Position numbers and translations under genes: made by a program. Positions 1 to 6,392 of a DNA stretch of 9,034 nucleotides are shown piece after piece; position 1 is the stretch's first letter, and every line of letters starts with the position of its first letter. The notes under the pieces were generated by a model that ran no database searches, had not been told where the DNA came from, and saw nothing but the letters and a program-made list of their open reading frames with translations. The stretch covers positions 1-9,034 of the forward strand of contig JARKQP010000585.1 in NCBI GenBank assembly GCA_029974875.1. The letters run 5' to 3'. The stretch comes from Mobilitalea sp. GTDB lineage: Bacteria > Bacillota_A > Clostridia > Lachnospirales > Lachnospiraceae.

Positions 1-716
1 CGGAGCTGCTCAGTAATTTCAATACCATGGCAGAAGAGCTGGGAGGAATTGAGATGTTCCGCCAGGATTTCATTAATAACTTCTCCCATGAATTCAAGAC
101 CCCTATTGTGTCAATCAGGGGATTTGCCAGACAGCTTTTAAAGGATACCATAACCGAGGAGCAAAGAAAGGAATATGCAGGCATCATTATTGCGGAATCG
201 GAGCGGCTGACCAATATGTCCTCCAATATTCTTTTGCTTTCGAAGCTGGAGAACCAGCAGATCATCAGCGATAAGAAGGAATTTTACCTGGATGAGCAGC
301 TGAGAAAATGTGTTTTGTTATTAGAAAAGCAGTGGAGCAAGAAAAGGATCCAATTGAACCTCCAATTGGAGGAGATTAGGTATAGGTCAAATGAAGAAAT
401 GCTGTCACACATATGGAATAACCTGATTTTAAATGCAATTAAATTCAGTCCGGAGGGAAGTGAGATTGTAATTAAATGCTATGTCCAAGGCAGAGAAGCC
501 ATTGTTGAGATCCAGGATGGGGGAATCGGAATTAACCCGGGTACCATGAAGCATATATTCGATAAGTTTTACCAGGGGGAAACCTCCCGTACTACGGAGG
601 GGAACGGCCTGGGGCTGCCGTTGGTGAAAAGAATTGTGGATCTATGCAAGGGAAGCATTGCAGTAAGAAGTGAGGTTGGAAAAGGAAGCACCTTTACGGT
701 ACAATTACCATTATAA
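1..716 (+). CDS. Sensor histidine kinase, C-terminal part (5' end outside window)
   Basis: This is the cytoplasmic part of a membrane sensor kinase that autophosphorylates on His and passes the phosphate to a response regulator. The frame is open from base 3, and the first residues (ELLSNFNTMAEEL) look like the end of a HAMP linker, so the ATG at 27 is an internal Met and the gene begins upstream. Motifs in order are the H-box NFSHEFKTP with the phospho-acceptor His codon at 87-89, a DHp helix pair, the N-box with NNLILNAIKFS, the G1 box DGGIGI (Gly where Asn is usual), the F-box IFDKFYQG and the G2 box GNGLGLPLVKRI. It ends in TAA with a complete ATPase domain, so it is not broken on this side. 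A partner response regulator would be expected upstream, out of view. Family assignment is firm; the signal sensed cannot be told from this part. Confidence 0.95.
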   Translation, partial: ELLSNFNTMAEELGGIEMFRQDFINNFSHEFKTPIVSIRGFARQLLKDTITEEQRKEYAGIIIAESERLTNMSSNILLLSKLENQQIISDKKEFYLDEQLRKCVLLLEKQWSKKRIQLNLQLEEIRYRSNEEMLSHIWNNLILNAIKFSPEGSEIVIKCYVQGREAIVEIQDGGIGINPGTMKHIFDKFYQGETSRTTEGNGLGLPLVKRIVDLCKGSIAVRSEVGKGSTFTVQLPL

Positions 717-758
717 GAGGCTTGGTAGGAAGGGCTAAAAATATTACAACAAAAAATA

Positions 759-787
759 TTGACGGATTATTCTAAATTTGATATAAT
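759..787 (+). promoter_or_regulatory. Sigma-A promoter of the MarR/exporter operon
   Basis: TTGACG at 759-764 and a perfect TATAAT at 782-787 are separated by 17 bp, the optimal spacing for the housekeeping sigma factor. Transcription should start near 793-795, in the middle of the first operator. It lies 43 bp after the histidine kinase stop codon and faces the MarR gene. Confidence 0.88.
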
Positions 788-804
788 GTTAGGTACCTAA
801 CATT
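785..804 (+). promoter_or_regulatory. Operator O1, perfect 20-bp palindrome
   Basis: A perfect inverted repeat centred between 794 and 795, with core TGTTAGGTACCTAACA (787-802) plus two more paired bases on each side. It overlaps the end of the -10 box and the expected transcription start, so a bound dimer would block RNA polymerase. Size, symmetry and position next to a MarR gene fit an autoregulatory MarR operator. Binding by the product of the next gene is inferred. Confidence 0.82.
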
Positions 805-806
805 GT

Positions 807-822
807 TGTTAGCTTACTAACA
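807..822 (+). promoter_or_regulatory. Operator O2, second copy of the inverted repeat
   Basis: TGTTAGCTTACTAACA has the same 6-base arms (TGTTAG and CTAACA) as O1, but its central four bases (CTTA) are not self-complementary. It starts exactly 20 bp after the matching base of O1, about two helical turns, so two dimers could sit on the same face of the DNA. It lies downstream of the transcription start and ends 15 bp before the MarR start codon. Confidence 0.8.
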
Positions 823-837
823 GAATTGAGGTGAGGA

Positions 838-1290
838 ATGGATAATAAAGGGATGGAAAATGATAGGGCGATTGGGTTTGAACTTAAGGTTTTGTCCAAT
901 ATGATAAAGCGGAAAATTGCAGCCATAAAAGCTTCGGAGCATGCGGAACAGCTTACGGGCATGCACGGATGGATTATCGGCTATTTATATGACCGGCGGG
1001 ACCAGAAGGATGTCTTCCAACGGGATATCGAGGCTGACTTTACGATCCGCCGTTCCACGGCTACCGGAATCCTCCAGCTGATGGAGAAGAATGGGATGAT
1101 TTACCGTGAGCCGGTTTCCTATGATGCAAGGCTGAAAAAACTGGTACTGACCCCAAAGGCAATCGCTTCCCACGAAGCAACGATGAAGGCAATCCATAAG
1201 ATGGAGGCCAATATCAAAAACGGTTTGACCAAGGAGGAGATAGAACAGTTTTTTATTATTCTTGATAAGATAAAAAAGAATGTGGAATAA
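838..1290 (+). CDS. MarR-family transcriptional repressor
   Basis: A 150-residue protein, the normal MarR length, expected to bind DNA as a homodimer and release it on binding a small ligand or on oxidation. The winged helix-turn-helix spans about residues 56-110: recognition helix region TIRRSTATGILQLMEKNGMI, then the wing SYDARLKKLVLT with the D-x-R pattern typical of the family. Flanking helices (about 12-50 and 110-148) would form the dimer interface. One Cys-type redox sensor can be ruled out because the protein contains no cysteine. The start is ATG 838, preceded by GAGGTGAGG at 828-836; the next in-frame ATG (853) sits too far from this site. It is the first gene after the promoter with twin operators and lies 58 bp before the exporter genes, so it most likely represses itself and the exporter. 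The ligand is unknown. Confidence 0.93.
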   Translation: MDNKGMENDRAIGFELKVLSNMIKRKIAAIKASEHAEQLTGMHGWIIGYLYDRRDQKDVFQRDIEADFTIRRSTATGILQLMEKNGMIYREPVSYDARLKKLVLTPKAIASHEATMKAIHKMEANIKNGLTKEEIEQFFIILDKIKKNVE

Positions 1291-1292
1291 TT

Positions 1293-1318
1293 GGTCATCC
1301 TGAGATGGCTTTTATTTA
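1293..1318 (+). terminator. Weak hairpin between MarR gene and exporter, possible partial terminator
   Basis: GGTCATC at 1293-1299 can pair with GATGGCT at 1304-1310 around a CTGA loop (seven pairs, two of them G-T), followed by TTTATTTA. It is short and its U-tract is interrupted, so at most it would lower read-through into the exporter genes. No separate promoter for the exporter is evident in this 58-bp gap, so read-through is needed. Confidence 0.3.
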
Positions 1319-1348
1319 TGTACACTAACTAAAAATGAGGAGGTAAAG

Positions 1349-3088
1349 ATGATAAGACGACTAGCAAAGTGTATCAGACAGTATAAGAAGGATACGATCC
1401 TGACACCGACCTTTGTGGGTATGGAGGTTATTATGGACGTAATTATTCCTCTCTTGATGGCTTATCTGATTGACCATGGGATTAATGAGGGAAATATGGG
1501 GGTTATCTTAAAAATTGGTCTGATACTCGTCCTATGCAATTTGGTATCCCTTGCTTTTGGAGCCTTGGGCGGTGTCTATGCGGCGAAAGCTGCTTCAGGC
1601 TTTTGTGCAAATTTAAGGCATGATATTTATTATAAGGTACAGGATTTTTCCTTTGCCAATATTGATAAATTTTCAACGGGCAGCATAGTAACCAGGCTTA
1701 CGACGGACATATCCAATGTCCAGATGGCATACCAGATGATCATACGGATGGCATTTAGGGCTCCGGTTTTAATCATCCTGTCCATGGCAATGTCCTTTAG
1801 CATTAATGCCAAGGTAGCACTGATTTTTGTGGCGGTAGTGCCATTTATGGCCATCGGACTCTACGTAATGATTAAGCATGCCCATCCTATTTTTGAGAAG
1901 GTATTTGATACCTACGATTATTTGAATAACATGGTACAGGAAAACCTTCATGGAATCCGTGTGGTAAAATCCTATGTAAGGGAAGCCCACGAGGTGAAGA
2001 AGTTTGGGAAAATATCAAACCAGATCTACAAGGACTATTCAAGGGCAGAGAAAATACTCGCCTTTAACGGACCCATCATGCAGTCCTCCGTATATATCTG
2101 CATTCTGTTAATTTCCTGGATCTCTGCAAAATTAATTGTATCCTCTACGATGACGACAGGAGAGTTAATGAGTATCATCGCTTACACCATGCAGATCCTC
2201 ATGAGCCTTATGATGCTGTCCATGGTATTTGTAATGATCATTATTTCAAGAACCTCAGCGGAAAGAATTGCCGAGATACTGGATGAAGAGAGTGACTTAC
2301 ATAACGGTGACAACCCAGTACATGAGGTAAAGGACGGCTCCGTGGTTTTTGAAAATGTGAGCTTTAGCTATAGCAAGGATAAGAATAAAATCTGCCTGGC
2401 AAATATTAACCTGGATGTTAAATCAGGAGAGACGGTGGGTATCATCGGTGGAACCGGAAGCTCCAAAACAACCTTGGTCCAGCTGATTCCCAGGCTTTAT
2501 GATGTGACCCAGGGCAGCTTAAAGGTAGGTGGCGTGGAGGTCAGGGATTATGACCTTCAGACCCTGCGTAATGAGGTCGCCATGGTATTGCAAAAGAATG
2601 TATTGTTTTCCGGTACCATTAAGGAGAATCTGCGCTGGGGCTGTGAGGATGCTACGGATGAGGAGTTGATCCGTGTCTGTAAGCTGGCACAGGCAGATGA
2701 ATTCATACAGGGCTTCCCGGATAAATATGACACCCATATTGAGCAGGGCGGCTCCAACGTATCCGGCGGACAGAAGCAGCGTCTCTGTATTGCCAGGGCA
2801 CTGCTTAAGAAACCGAAGATATTGATCCTGGACGATTCAACAAGTGCAGTGGATACAAGGACGGACGCCCTGATCCGGAAGGCTTTCCGTGAAGAGATCC
2901 CAAATACTACAAAGTTCATCATAGCACAGCGTATTTCCTCCATCCAGGATGCTGATAAAATCGTAGTATTAGAGGGCGGTTACGTCAACGCGGTTGGTAC
3001 CCATGAGGAGCTGATGGAGAGCAATTCCATTTACCAGGAGGTATATCATTCACAGCAGAAGGGAGGGGATAATAATGGCGCAGAATAA
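1349..3088 (+). CDS. Heterodimeric ABC exporter, subunit with degenerate ATP site (BmrC/LmrC/TM287-like)
   Basis: A half-transporter of 579 residues: six membrane segments (about 17-40, 53-77, 130-152, 155-177, 240-263, 272-299) followed by an ATPase domain (about 332-570). Such proteins pair with a second half-transporter to export drugs or other amphiphilic compounds. Motifs are Walker A GGTGSSKT (367-374), Q-loop Q415, signature VSGGQ (471-475), Walker B ILILDD (491-496) and D-loop SAVD (499-502). Three positions are non-canonical: S372 in place of Gly before the Walker A Lys, D496 in place of the catalytic Glu, and Q527 in place of the switch His. These match the non-hydrolysing site of heterodimeric exporters, while its intact SGGQ signature would serve the partner's working site. 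It has a strong AGGAGG at 1338-1343, 5 bp before ATG 1349. It overlaps the next gene by 14 bp. The substrate cannot be read from sequence; multidrug export is inferred from family and the MarR neighbour. Confidence 0.94.
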   Translation: MIRRLAKCIRQYKKDTILTPTFVGMEVIMDVIIPLLMAYLIDHGINEGNMGVILKIGLILVLCNLVSLAFGALGGVYAAKAASGFCANLRHDIYYKVQDFSFANIDKFSTGSIVTRLTTDISNVQMAYQMIIRMAFRAPVLIILSMAMSFSINAKVALIFVAVVPFMAIGLYVMIKHAHPIFEKVFDTYDYLNNMVQENLHGIRVVKSYVREAHEVKKFGKISNQIYKDYSRAEKILAFNGPIMQSSVYICILLISWISAKLIVSSTMTTGELMSIIAYTMQILMSLMMLSMVFVMIIISRTSAERIAEILDEESDLHNGDNPVHEVKDGSVVFENVSFSYSKDKNKICLANINLDVKSGETVGIIGGTGSSKTTLVQLIPRLYDVTQGSLKVGGVEVRDYDLQTLRNEVAMVLQKNVLFSGTIKENLRWGCEDATDEELIRVCKLAQADEFIQGFPDKYDTHIEQGGSNVSGGQKQRLCIARALLKKPKILILDDSTSAVDTRTDALIRKAFREEIPNTTKFIIAQRISSIQDADKIVVLEGGYVNAVGTHEELMESNSIYQEVYHSQQKGGDNNGAE

Positions 3089-4973
3089 ACCAGAACAGAA
3101 AAAAAGGCCAAGGGGACCGCAGAATGTGGGAAAAACCGTAAAGCGCCTGTTATCCTATGTGACACAGAGGTATAAGCTGAGGCTGTTGTTTGTTATCCTA
3201 TGCATTTTCCTGAGTGCATTAGCGGGAGTAATCGGCTCCCTGTTCTTAAAGACCCTGATTGACGATTATATTGAACCCCTGTCCAAGATGGAGAATCCCG
3301 TCTTTACCGGGCTGTTACATGCAATCCTGGGTATGGGTGCTATTTATCTGGCAGGAGTCATTGCAAGCTGGTCCTATAATATCTTAATGGTAGTTATTGC
3401 CCAGGGAGTCCAGAAAAAGATCCGTGATGAACTGTTTGCCCATATGCAATCCCTGCCGGTTAAATATTTTGATACCCATAACCATGGGGATATCATGAGC
3501 CATTATACCAATGATATTGATACCTTACGCCAAATGATCTCACAGAGCTTACCGCAGATGTTTTCCTCAGTGATAACCGTGGTGACAGTATTCTTTGCCA
3601 TGCTTGCGACAAGCCTCCATCTCACGGCTTTTGTAATAGTATTTATCGGGTTTATGATGATTCTGACGAAGAAGATCGGCGGAAAGAGCGCCACATTTTT
3701 CATGAAGCAGCAGGTATCCCTTGGTATCCTCAACGGCTATATTGAGGAAATGATCAATGGGCAGAAGGTAGTCAAGGTATTCTGCCATGAGGAGCAGGCT
3801 AAGAAGGACTTTGACCGGCTAAACGAGGATTTAAGGCTAGATGCGACAAGTGCCAACCGCTATGCCAATATCTTCATGCCGATTATGGGGAACCTGGGCA
3901 ATACCCAGTATGCCTGTATTGCAATCTTAGGAGGAGCGATGGCCATCAGCGGCATCGGCGGCCTGACCCTGGGCGCAATCGCCAGCTTCCTCCAGCTAAG
4001 CAGGAGCTTTACCATGCCGATTAACCAGGTGTCCCAGCAGATTAACTCTGTTGCCATGGCTTTGGCCGGCGCGGAGCGTATCTTTAAGCTTATGGACGAG
4101 GAGCCGGAATATGATGAGGGCTATGTAACCCTGGTCAATGCAAAGGAAGAGAACGGTACGCTGGTTGAAACAGAAGAGACGACGGGAATCTGGGCCTGGA
4201 AGCATCCCCATAAGGATGGCACCCTGACCTATACAAAGCTGGAGGGCGATGTAAGGTTCTATGATGTGGATTTCGGGTATGTGGAAGGAAAGACAGTCCT
4301 GCACGATGTATCCCTCTATGCGGAGCCCGGGCATAAAATAGCCTTTGTCGGTGCAACCGGCGCAGGCAAAACAACCATTACAAACCTGATCAACCGTTTT
4401 TACGATATTGCTGACGGAAAGATCCGCTATGACGGCATTAATATTAATAAAATCAAAAAGAGTGACCTAAGAAGGTCCCTGGGGATTGTACTCCAGGATA
4501 CAAACCTGTTTACCGGAACGGTAATGGAGAATATCCGCTATGGTAAGCTGGGCGCTACGGAGGAGGAAGTGATCCGGGCGGCAAAGCTTGCCAATGCCCA
4601 TGATTTCATTATGAGGCTGCCAAATGGTTATGAGACGAAGCTTACGGGGGATGGTGCTAACCTCTCCCAGGGTCAGAGACAGCTGTTGTCCATAGCGAGG
4701 GCTGCCGTAGCCAACCCTCCCGTAATGATCCTGGATGAAGCGACCTCCAGCATCGATACCAGGACGGAGGCCATTGTCCAGAAGGGCATGGACAGCTTAA
4801 TGCATGGACGTACCGTCTTTGTCATAGCCCACCGCCTCTCTACGGTCCAGAATTCCAACGCCATCATGGTTCTTGAGCAAGGAAGGATCATTGAGAAAGG
4901 AAACCATGAGAAGCTGATCCGGGAGCGGGGAAGGTATTACCAGCTGTACACCGGGGCTTTTGAGCTGGAGTAG
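3075..4973 (+). CDS. Heterodimeric ABC exporter, catalytic subunit (BmrD/LmrD/TM288-like)
   Basis: The partner half-transporter, 632 residues, with a basic N-terminal tail (1-25), six membrane segments (about 35-60, 82-110, 160-181, 182-198, 265-292, 298-320) and an ATPase domain (about 392-630). It carries the functional ATP site: Walker A GATGAGKT (426-433), Q474, Walker B ending D554-E555 with the catalytic Glu, D-loop SSID and switch His H586. Its signature is LSQGQ (530-534) instead of LSGGQ; this signature faces the degenerate site of the partner, the same division of labour as in TM287/TM288. A charged insertion at about 345-390, including GIWAWKHPH, separates the membrane and ATPase domains and explains why it is some 50 residues longer than its partner. 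GGGAGGGG at 3061-3068 precedes ATG 3075; the start lies inside the upstream gene, so translation of the two halves is probably coupled for equal amounts. Confidence 0.94.
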   Translation: MAQNKPEQKKRPRGPQNVGKTVKRLLSYVTQRYKLRLLFVILCIFLSALAGVIGSLFLKTLIDDYIEPLSKMENPVFTGLLHAILGMGAIYLAGVIASWSYNILMVVIAQGVQKKIRDELFAHMQSLPVKYFDTHNHGDIMSHYTNDIDTLRQMISQSLPQMFSSVITVVTVFFAMLATSLHLTAFVIVFIGFMMILTKKIGGKSATFFMKQQVSLGILNGYIEEMINGQKVVKVFCHEEQAKKDFDRLNEDLRLDATSANRYANIFMPIMGNLGNTQYACIAILGGAMAISGIGGLTLGAIASFLQLSRSFTMPINQVSQQINSVAMALAGAERIFKLMDEEPEYDEGYVTLVNAKEENGTLVETEETTGIWAWKHPHKDGTLTYTKLEGDVRFYDVDFGYVEGKTVLHDVSLYAEPGHKIAFVGATGAGKTTITNLINRFYDIADGKIRYDGININKIKKSDLRRSLGIVLQDTNLFTGTVMENIRYGKLGATEEEVIRAAKLANAHDFIMRLPNGYETKLTGDGANLSQGQRQLLSIARAAVANPPVMILDEATSSIDTRTEAIVQKGMDSLMHGRTVFVIAHRLSTVQNSNAIMVLEQGRIIEKGNHEKLIRERGRYYQLYTGAFELE

Positions 4974-5068
4974 GGTATTGGAAGGGCTAGGCCCAGAAGA
5001 AAAGAAAGAATGTATTACTTTTTAGGATGTATCAAGGTGACGGAAACTAAACCAAGTGAAAATTCCCA

Positions 5069-5106
5069 AAATGGGTGGGCGGCGCGTGTTGCCCGCCCAT
5101 TTATTT
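5069..5106 (+). terminator. Intrinsic terminator of the MarR/exporter operon
   Basis: AAATGGGTGGGC (5069-5080) pairs with GCCCGCCCATTT (5091-5102) as a 12-bp stem with one G-T pair and a 10-base loop. The 3' side ends in TTTATTT. The U-tract is short and interrupted by A, but the stem is very stable and the position, 95 bp after the exporter stop codon, fits. The A-rich left foot gives some bidirectional character. Confidence 0.72.
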
Positions 5107-5178
5107 GGTAAAATATTAAAAAAAATTATTTTATTCTTCCCGCACATACTGCCGCATTGATCCGTTAAACAATCTGAG

Positions 5179-5184
5179 AGGAGG
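5179..5184 (+). promoter_or_regulatory. Ribosome binding site that fixes a TTG start
   Basis: A consensus AGGAGG lies 7 bases before TTG 5192. There is no in-frame ATG until codon 77 of the reading frame, deep inside the sigma factor, so this site is the main evidence for a TTG start. Confidence 0.85.
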
Positions 5185-5191
5185 TTTTCAG

Positions 5192-5650
5192 TTGTCAGTC
5201 GATATCCAGGAACAATACGACAAAATCTATCGCTATTGCTATTATAAGGTTGGTAATCCTGTTTTGGCAGAGGATCTGACCCAAGAAACCTTCCTCAAAT
5301 ACTTCTCACAAAATTCGTACATAGAGCACGGAAAGAAGCTGGCGTATCTTTACACCATAGCACGGAACCTCTGCATAGATACCTTTCGCAGGCCCCAGCA
5401 GGTAAGCCTCAGCGAAGATATGGCGGATACAGGTACTTTTGAACGGCTGGAGCTTAATATTACGGTCCGGCAGGCAATGAAGACCTTACCGGTACAGGAA
5501 CAGGAAATATTGCTTTTGCGGTATGTAAATGAACTTTCTGTCGGAGAAATCGCTTCTATATTAAGAATTTCCCGCTTTGCGGTATACCGGAGGACAGGCT
5601 CTGCCCTGGCTTCCCTGAAAGAGCAGCTAAAGGAGGATTTTTATGAATAA
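5192..5650 (+). CDS. ECF-type RNA polymerase sigma factor
   Basis: A 152-residue alternative sigma factor containing only regions 2 and 4, the ECF (group 4) layout. Region 2 covers about residues 8-68, with the conserved AEDLTQETFLKYF (26-38; core binding and -10 recognition) and YTIARNLCIDTFRR (54-67). A short linker follows, then region 4 at about 93-146: LPVQEQEILLLRYVNELSVGEIASILRIS plus a recognition helix FAVYRRTGSALASLKEQL (-35 recognition). It starts at TTG 5192 with an ideal AGGAGG. The stop codon lies 8 bp inside the next gene, a membrane protein, which makes that gene the natural candidate for its regulator. It could activate its own operon, as many ECF factors do, but the target promoter is not identified here. 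Family call is firm; subgroup not assigned. Confidence 0.93.
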   Translation: MSVDIQEQYDKIYRYCYYKVGNPVLAEDLTQETFLKYFSQNSYIEHGKKLAYLYTIARNLCIDTFRRPQQVSLSEDMADTGTFERLELNITVRQAMKTLPVQEQEILLLRYVNELSVGEIASILRISRFAVYRRTGSALASLKEQLKEDFYE

Positions 5651-6392
5651 GAGATTAAAAAAAGCTTTGAAGACTTACTTTACAGCGCCCCCTCCCATAG
5701 GAAAAACACAGTTTCTTAAAACGCTGCGTTTCCCCAAGGTGACATACCGGGGGCTCCTGTTAAGCCAGCTCCGCTATATCCGTAAACGGGTATGGCTGGT
5801 TTCGGCCATGATCCTGATCCTTGGTTGGAGGCTTGCTTTTAGGCCGCCGGAATTTATCAATTGGGATCCGGAGGCAAGTAAAATATGGGGTATCTCAGCC
5901 GTCTTTCCATTCCTGGCCATGTTAACCATTACGGAAATCTACCGGTTTGCTGCTTACCGCATGGCAGAATTGGAGGCAAGCTGCCGTTTTGGCCTTCCCC
6001 AGCTTATGATGGCACGGATCACTGTCCTGGGGGGAGGGAACTTCGTAATTTTAATGCCGCTTCTTTTTATTATGGACCGGATATCCCCATACAGCATGCT
6101 GCAGGTTATCACCTATTTAATGGTTCCGTATCTTATTGTATGCAACATCTGCCTGTGGATATTGAACCGTGTGCGTGGGCAGGAAGGTGTGTACAGATGT
6201 ACTGCCGCCGTCTGTCTTGTCGGTATGGTAAGCATCCTTTTCGGCAGCAGGGCACCGCTTTTATATACGGGCACTTACCTTGGCATTTGGGTGGCCGTCT
6301 TTGTATCCGGTTGTGTACTTACCGGGTTGCAGATATATAAATTATTGAAACAGATGGAGGAGCGAACATGGAACTTATTCTTGACCGAGTGA
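5643..6392 (+). CDS. Six-segment membrane protein of unknown family, candidate membrane anti-sigma
   Basis: The family is not recognised. The 249-residue protein has a basic, soluble N-terminal segment (1-49) with TAPPPIGKTQFLKTLRFP and SQLRYIRKRVW, then about six hydrophobic segments (50-66, 81-98, 124-144, 152-174, 185-200, 207-231) and a charged C-terminal tail (232-249). There is no HxxxCxxC zinc-finger anti-sigma motif and no transporter signature. Its start, ATG 5643, lies inside the end of the sigma gene after AAAGGAGG (5629-5636), and its last 25 bp overlap the ABC ATPase gene. The position directly after an ECF sigma is where anti-sigma genes usually lie, and the cytoplasmic N-terminus is the part that could bind the sigma; this is inference. 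Alternatively it is an accessory membrane subunit of the downstream ABC transporter. The gene itself is certain; the role is not. Confidence 0.85.
   Translation: MNKRLKKALKTYFTAPPPIGKTQFLKTLRFPKVTYRGLLLSQLRYIRKRVWLVSAMILILGWRLAFRPPEFINWDPEASKIWGISAVFPFLAMLTITEIYRFAAYRMAELEASCRFGLPQLMMARITVLGGGNFVILMPLLFIMDRISPYSMLQVITYLMVPYLIVCNICLWILNRVRGQEGVYRCTAAVCLVGMVSILFGSRAPLLYTGTYLGIWVAVFVSGCVLTGLQIYKLLKQMEERTWNLFLTE

Larger units (their letters stand above)
4974..5191. other. Intergenic region between exporter operon and sigma-factor operon
   Basis: A 218-bp gap with no credible ORF. It holds a GC-rich terminator hairpin in the middle (5069-5102), an AT-rich tract (5103-5135) and the ribosome binding site of the sigma gene. 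A promoter for the sigma operon should lie between about 5103 and 5170, but no clear -35/-10 pair of the housekeeping type was found, which leaves room for an ECF-type promoter recognised by the encoded sigma itself. No riboswitch family was recognised. Confidence 0.6.

Noticed and set aside
519..536. DGGIGI in the kinase G1 box instead of DNGIGI, as a sign of an inactive kinase
   Set aside because: The Asp and glycines are kept, and the H, N, F and G2 boxes are intact. Substitution at this position alone is not enough to call the ATPase inactive.
985..1325. Open frames on the minus strand across the MarR gene
   Set aside because: They lie opposite a well-supported gene, give low-complexity or family-less proteins, and have no ribosome binding sites.
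1321..1335. CTAACT near 1325-1330 as a third MarR operator before the exporter
   Set aside because: Only one half-site is present, with no matching TGTTAG arm at the required distance.
2557..2943. 128-residue minus-strand frame opposite the first ATPase domain
   Set aside because: It is the complement of conserved Walker and signature codons, a usual shadow of ABC genes. No independent motif.
4979..4994. GGAAGGGCTA shared with 728-737, and a small GGGC-TAG-GCCC inverted repeat, as a possible repeat element
   Set aside because: A ten-base match with no flanking similarity and a four-pair stem are within chance for this window size.
5065..5075. CCCA-AAA-TGGG that could compete with the left arm of the terminator, suggesting a riboswitch-like switch
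   Set aside because: Only four pairs with a three-base loop. Far too weak to displace the 12-bp GC-rich stem, and it lies after the operon's last gene.
5885..6340. 151-residue plus-strand frame inside the membrane protein gene
   Set aside because: It is an off-frame shadow. The overlapping 249-residue frame has the proper ribosome binding site, hydrophobic segments and neighbour overlaps.
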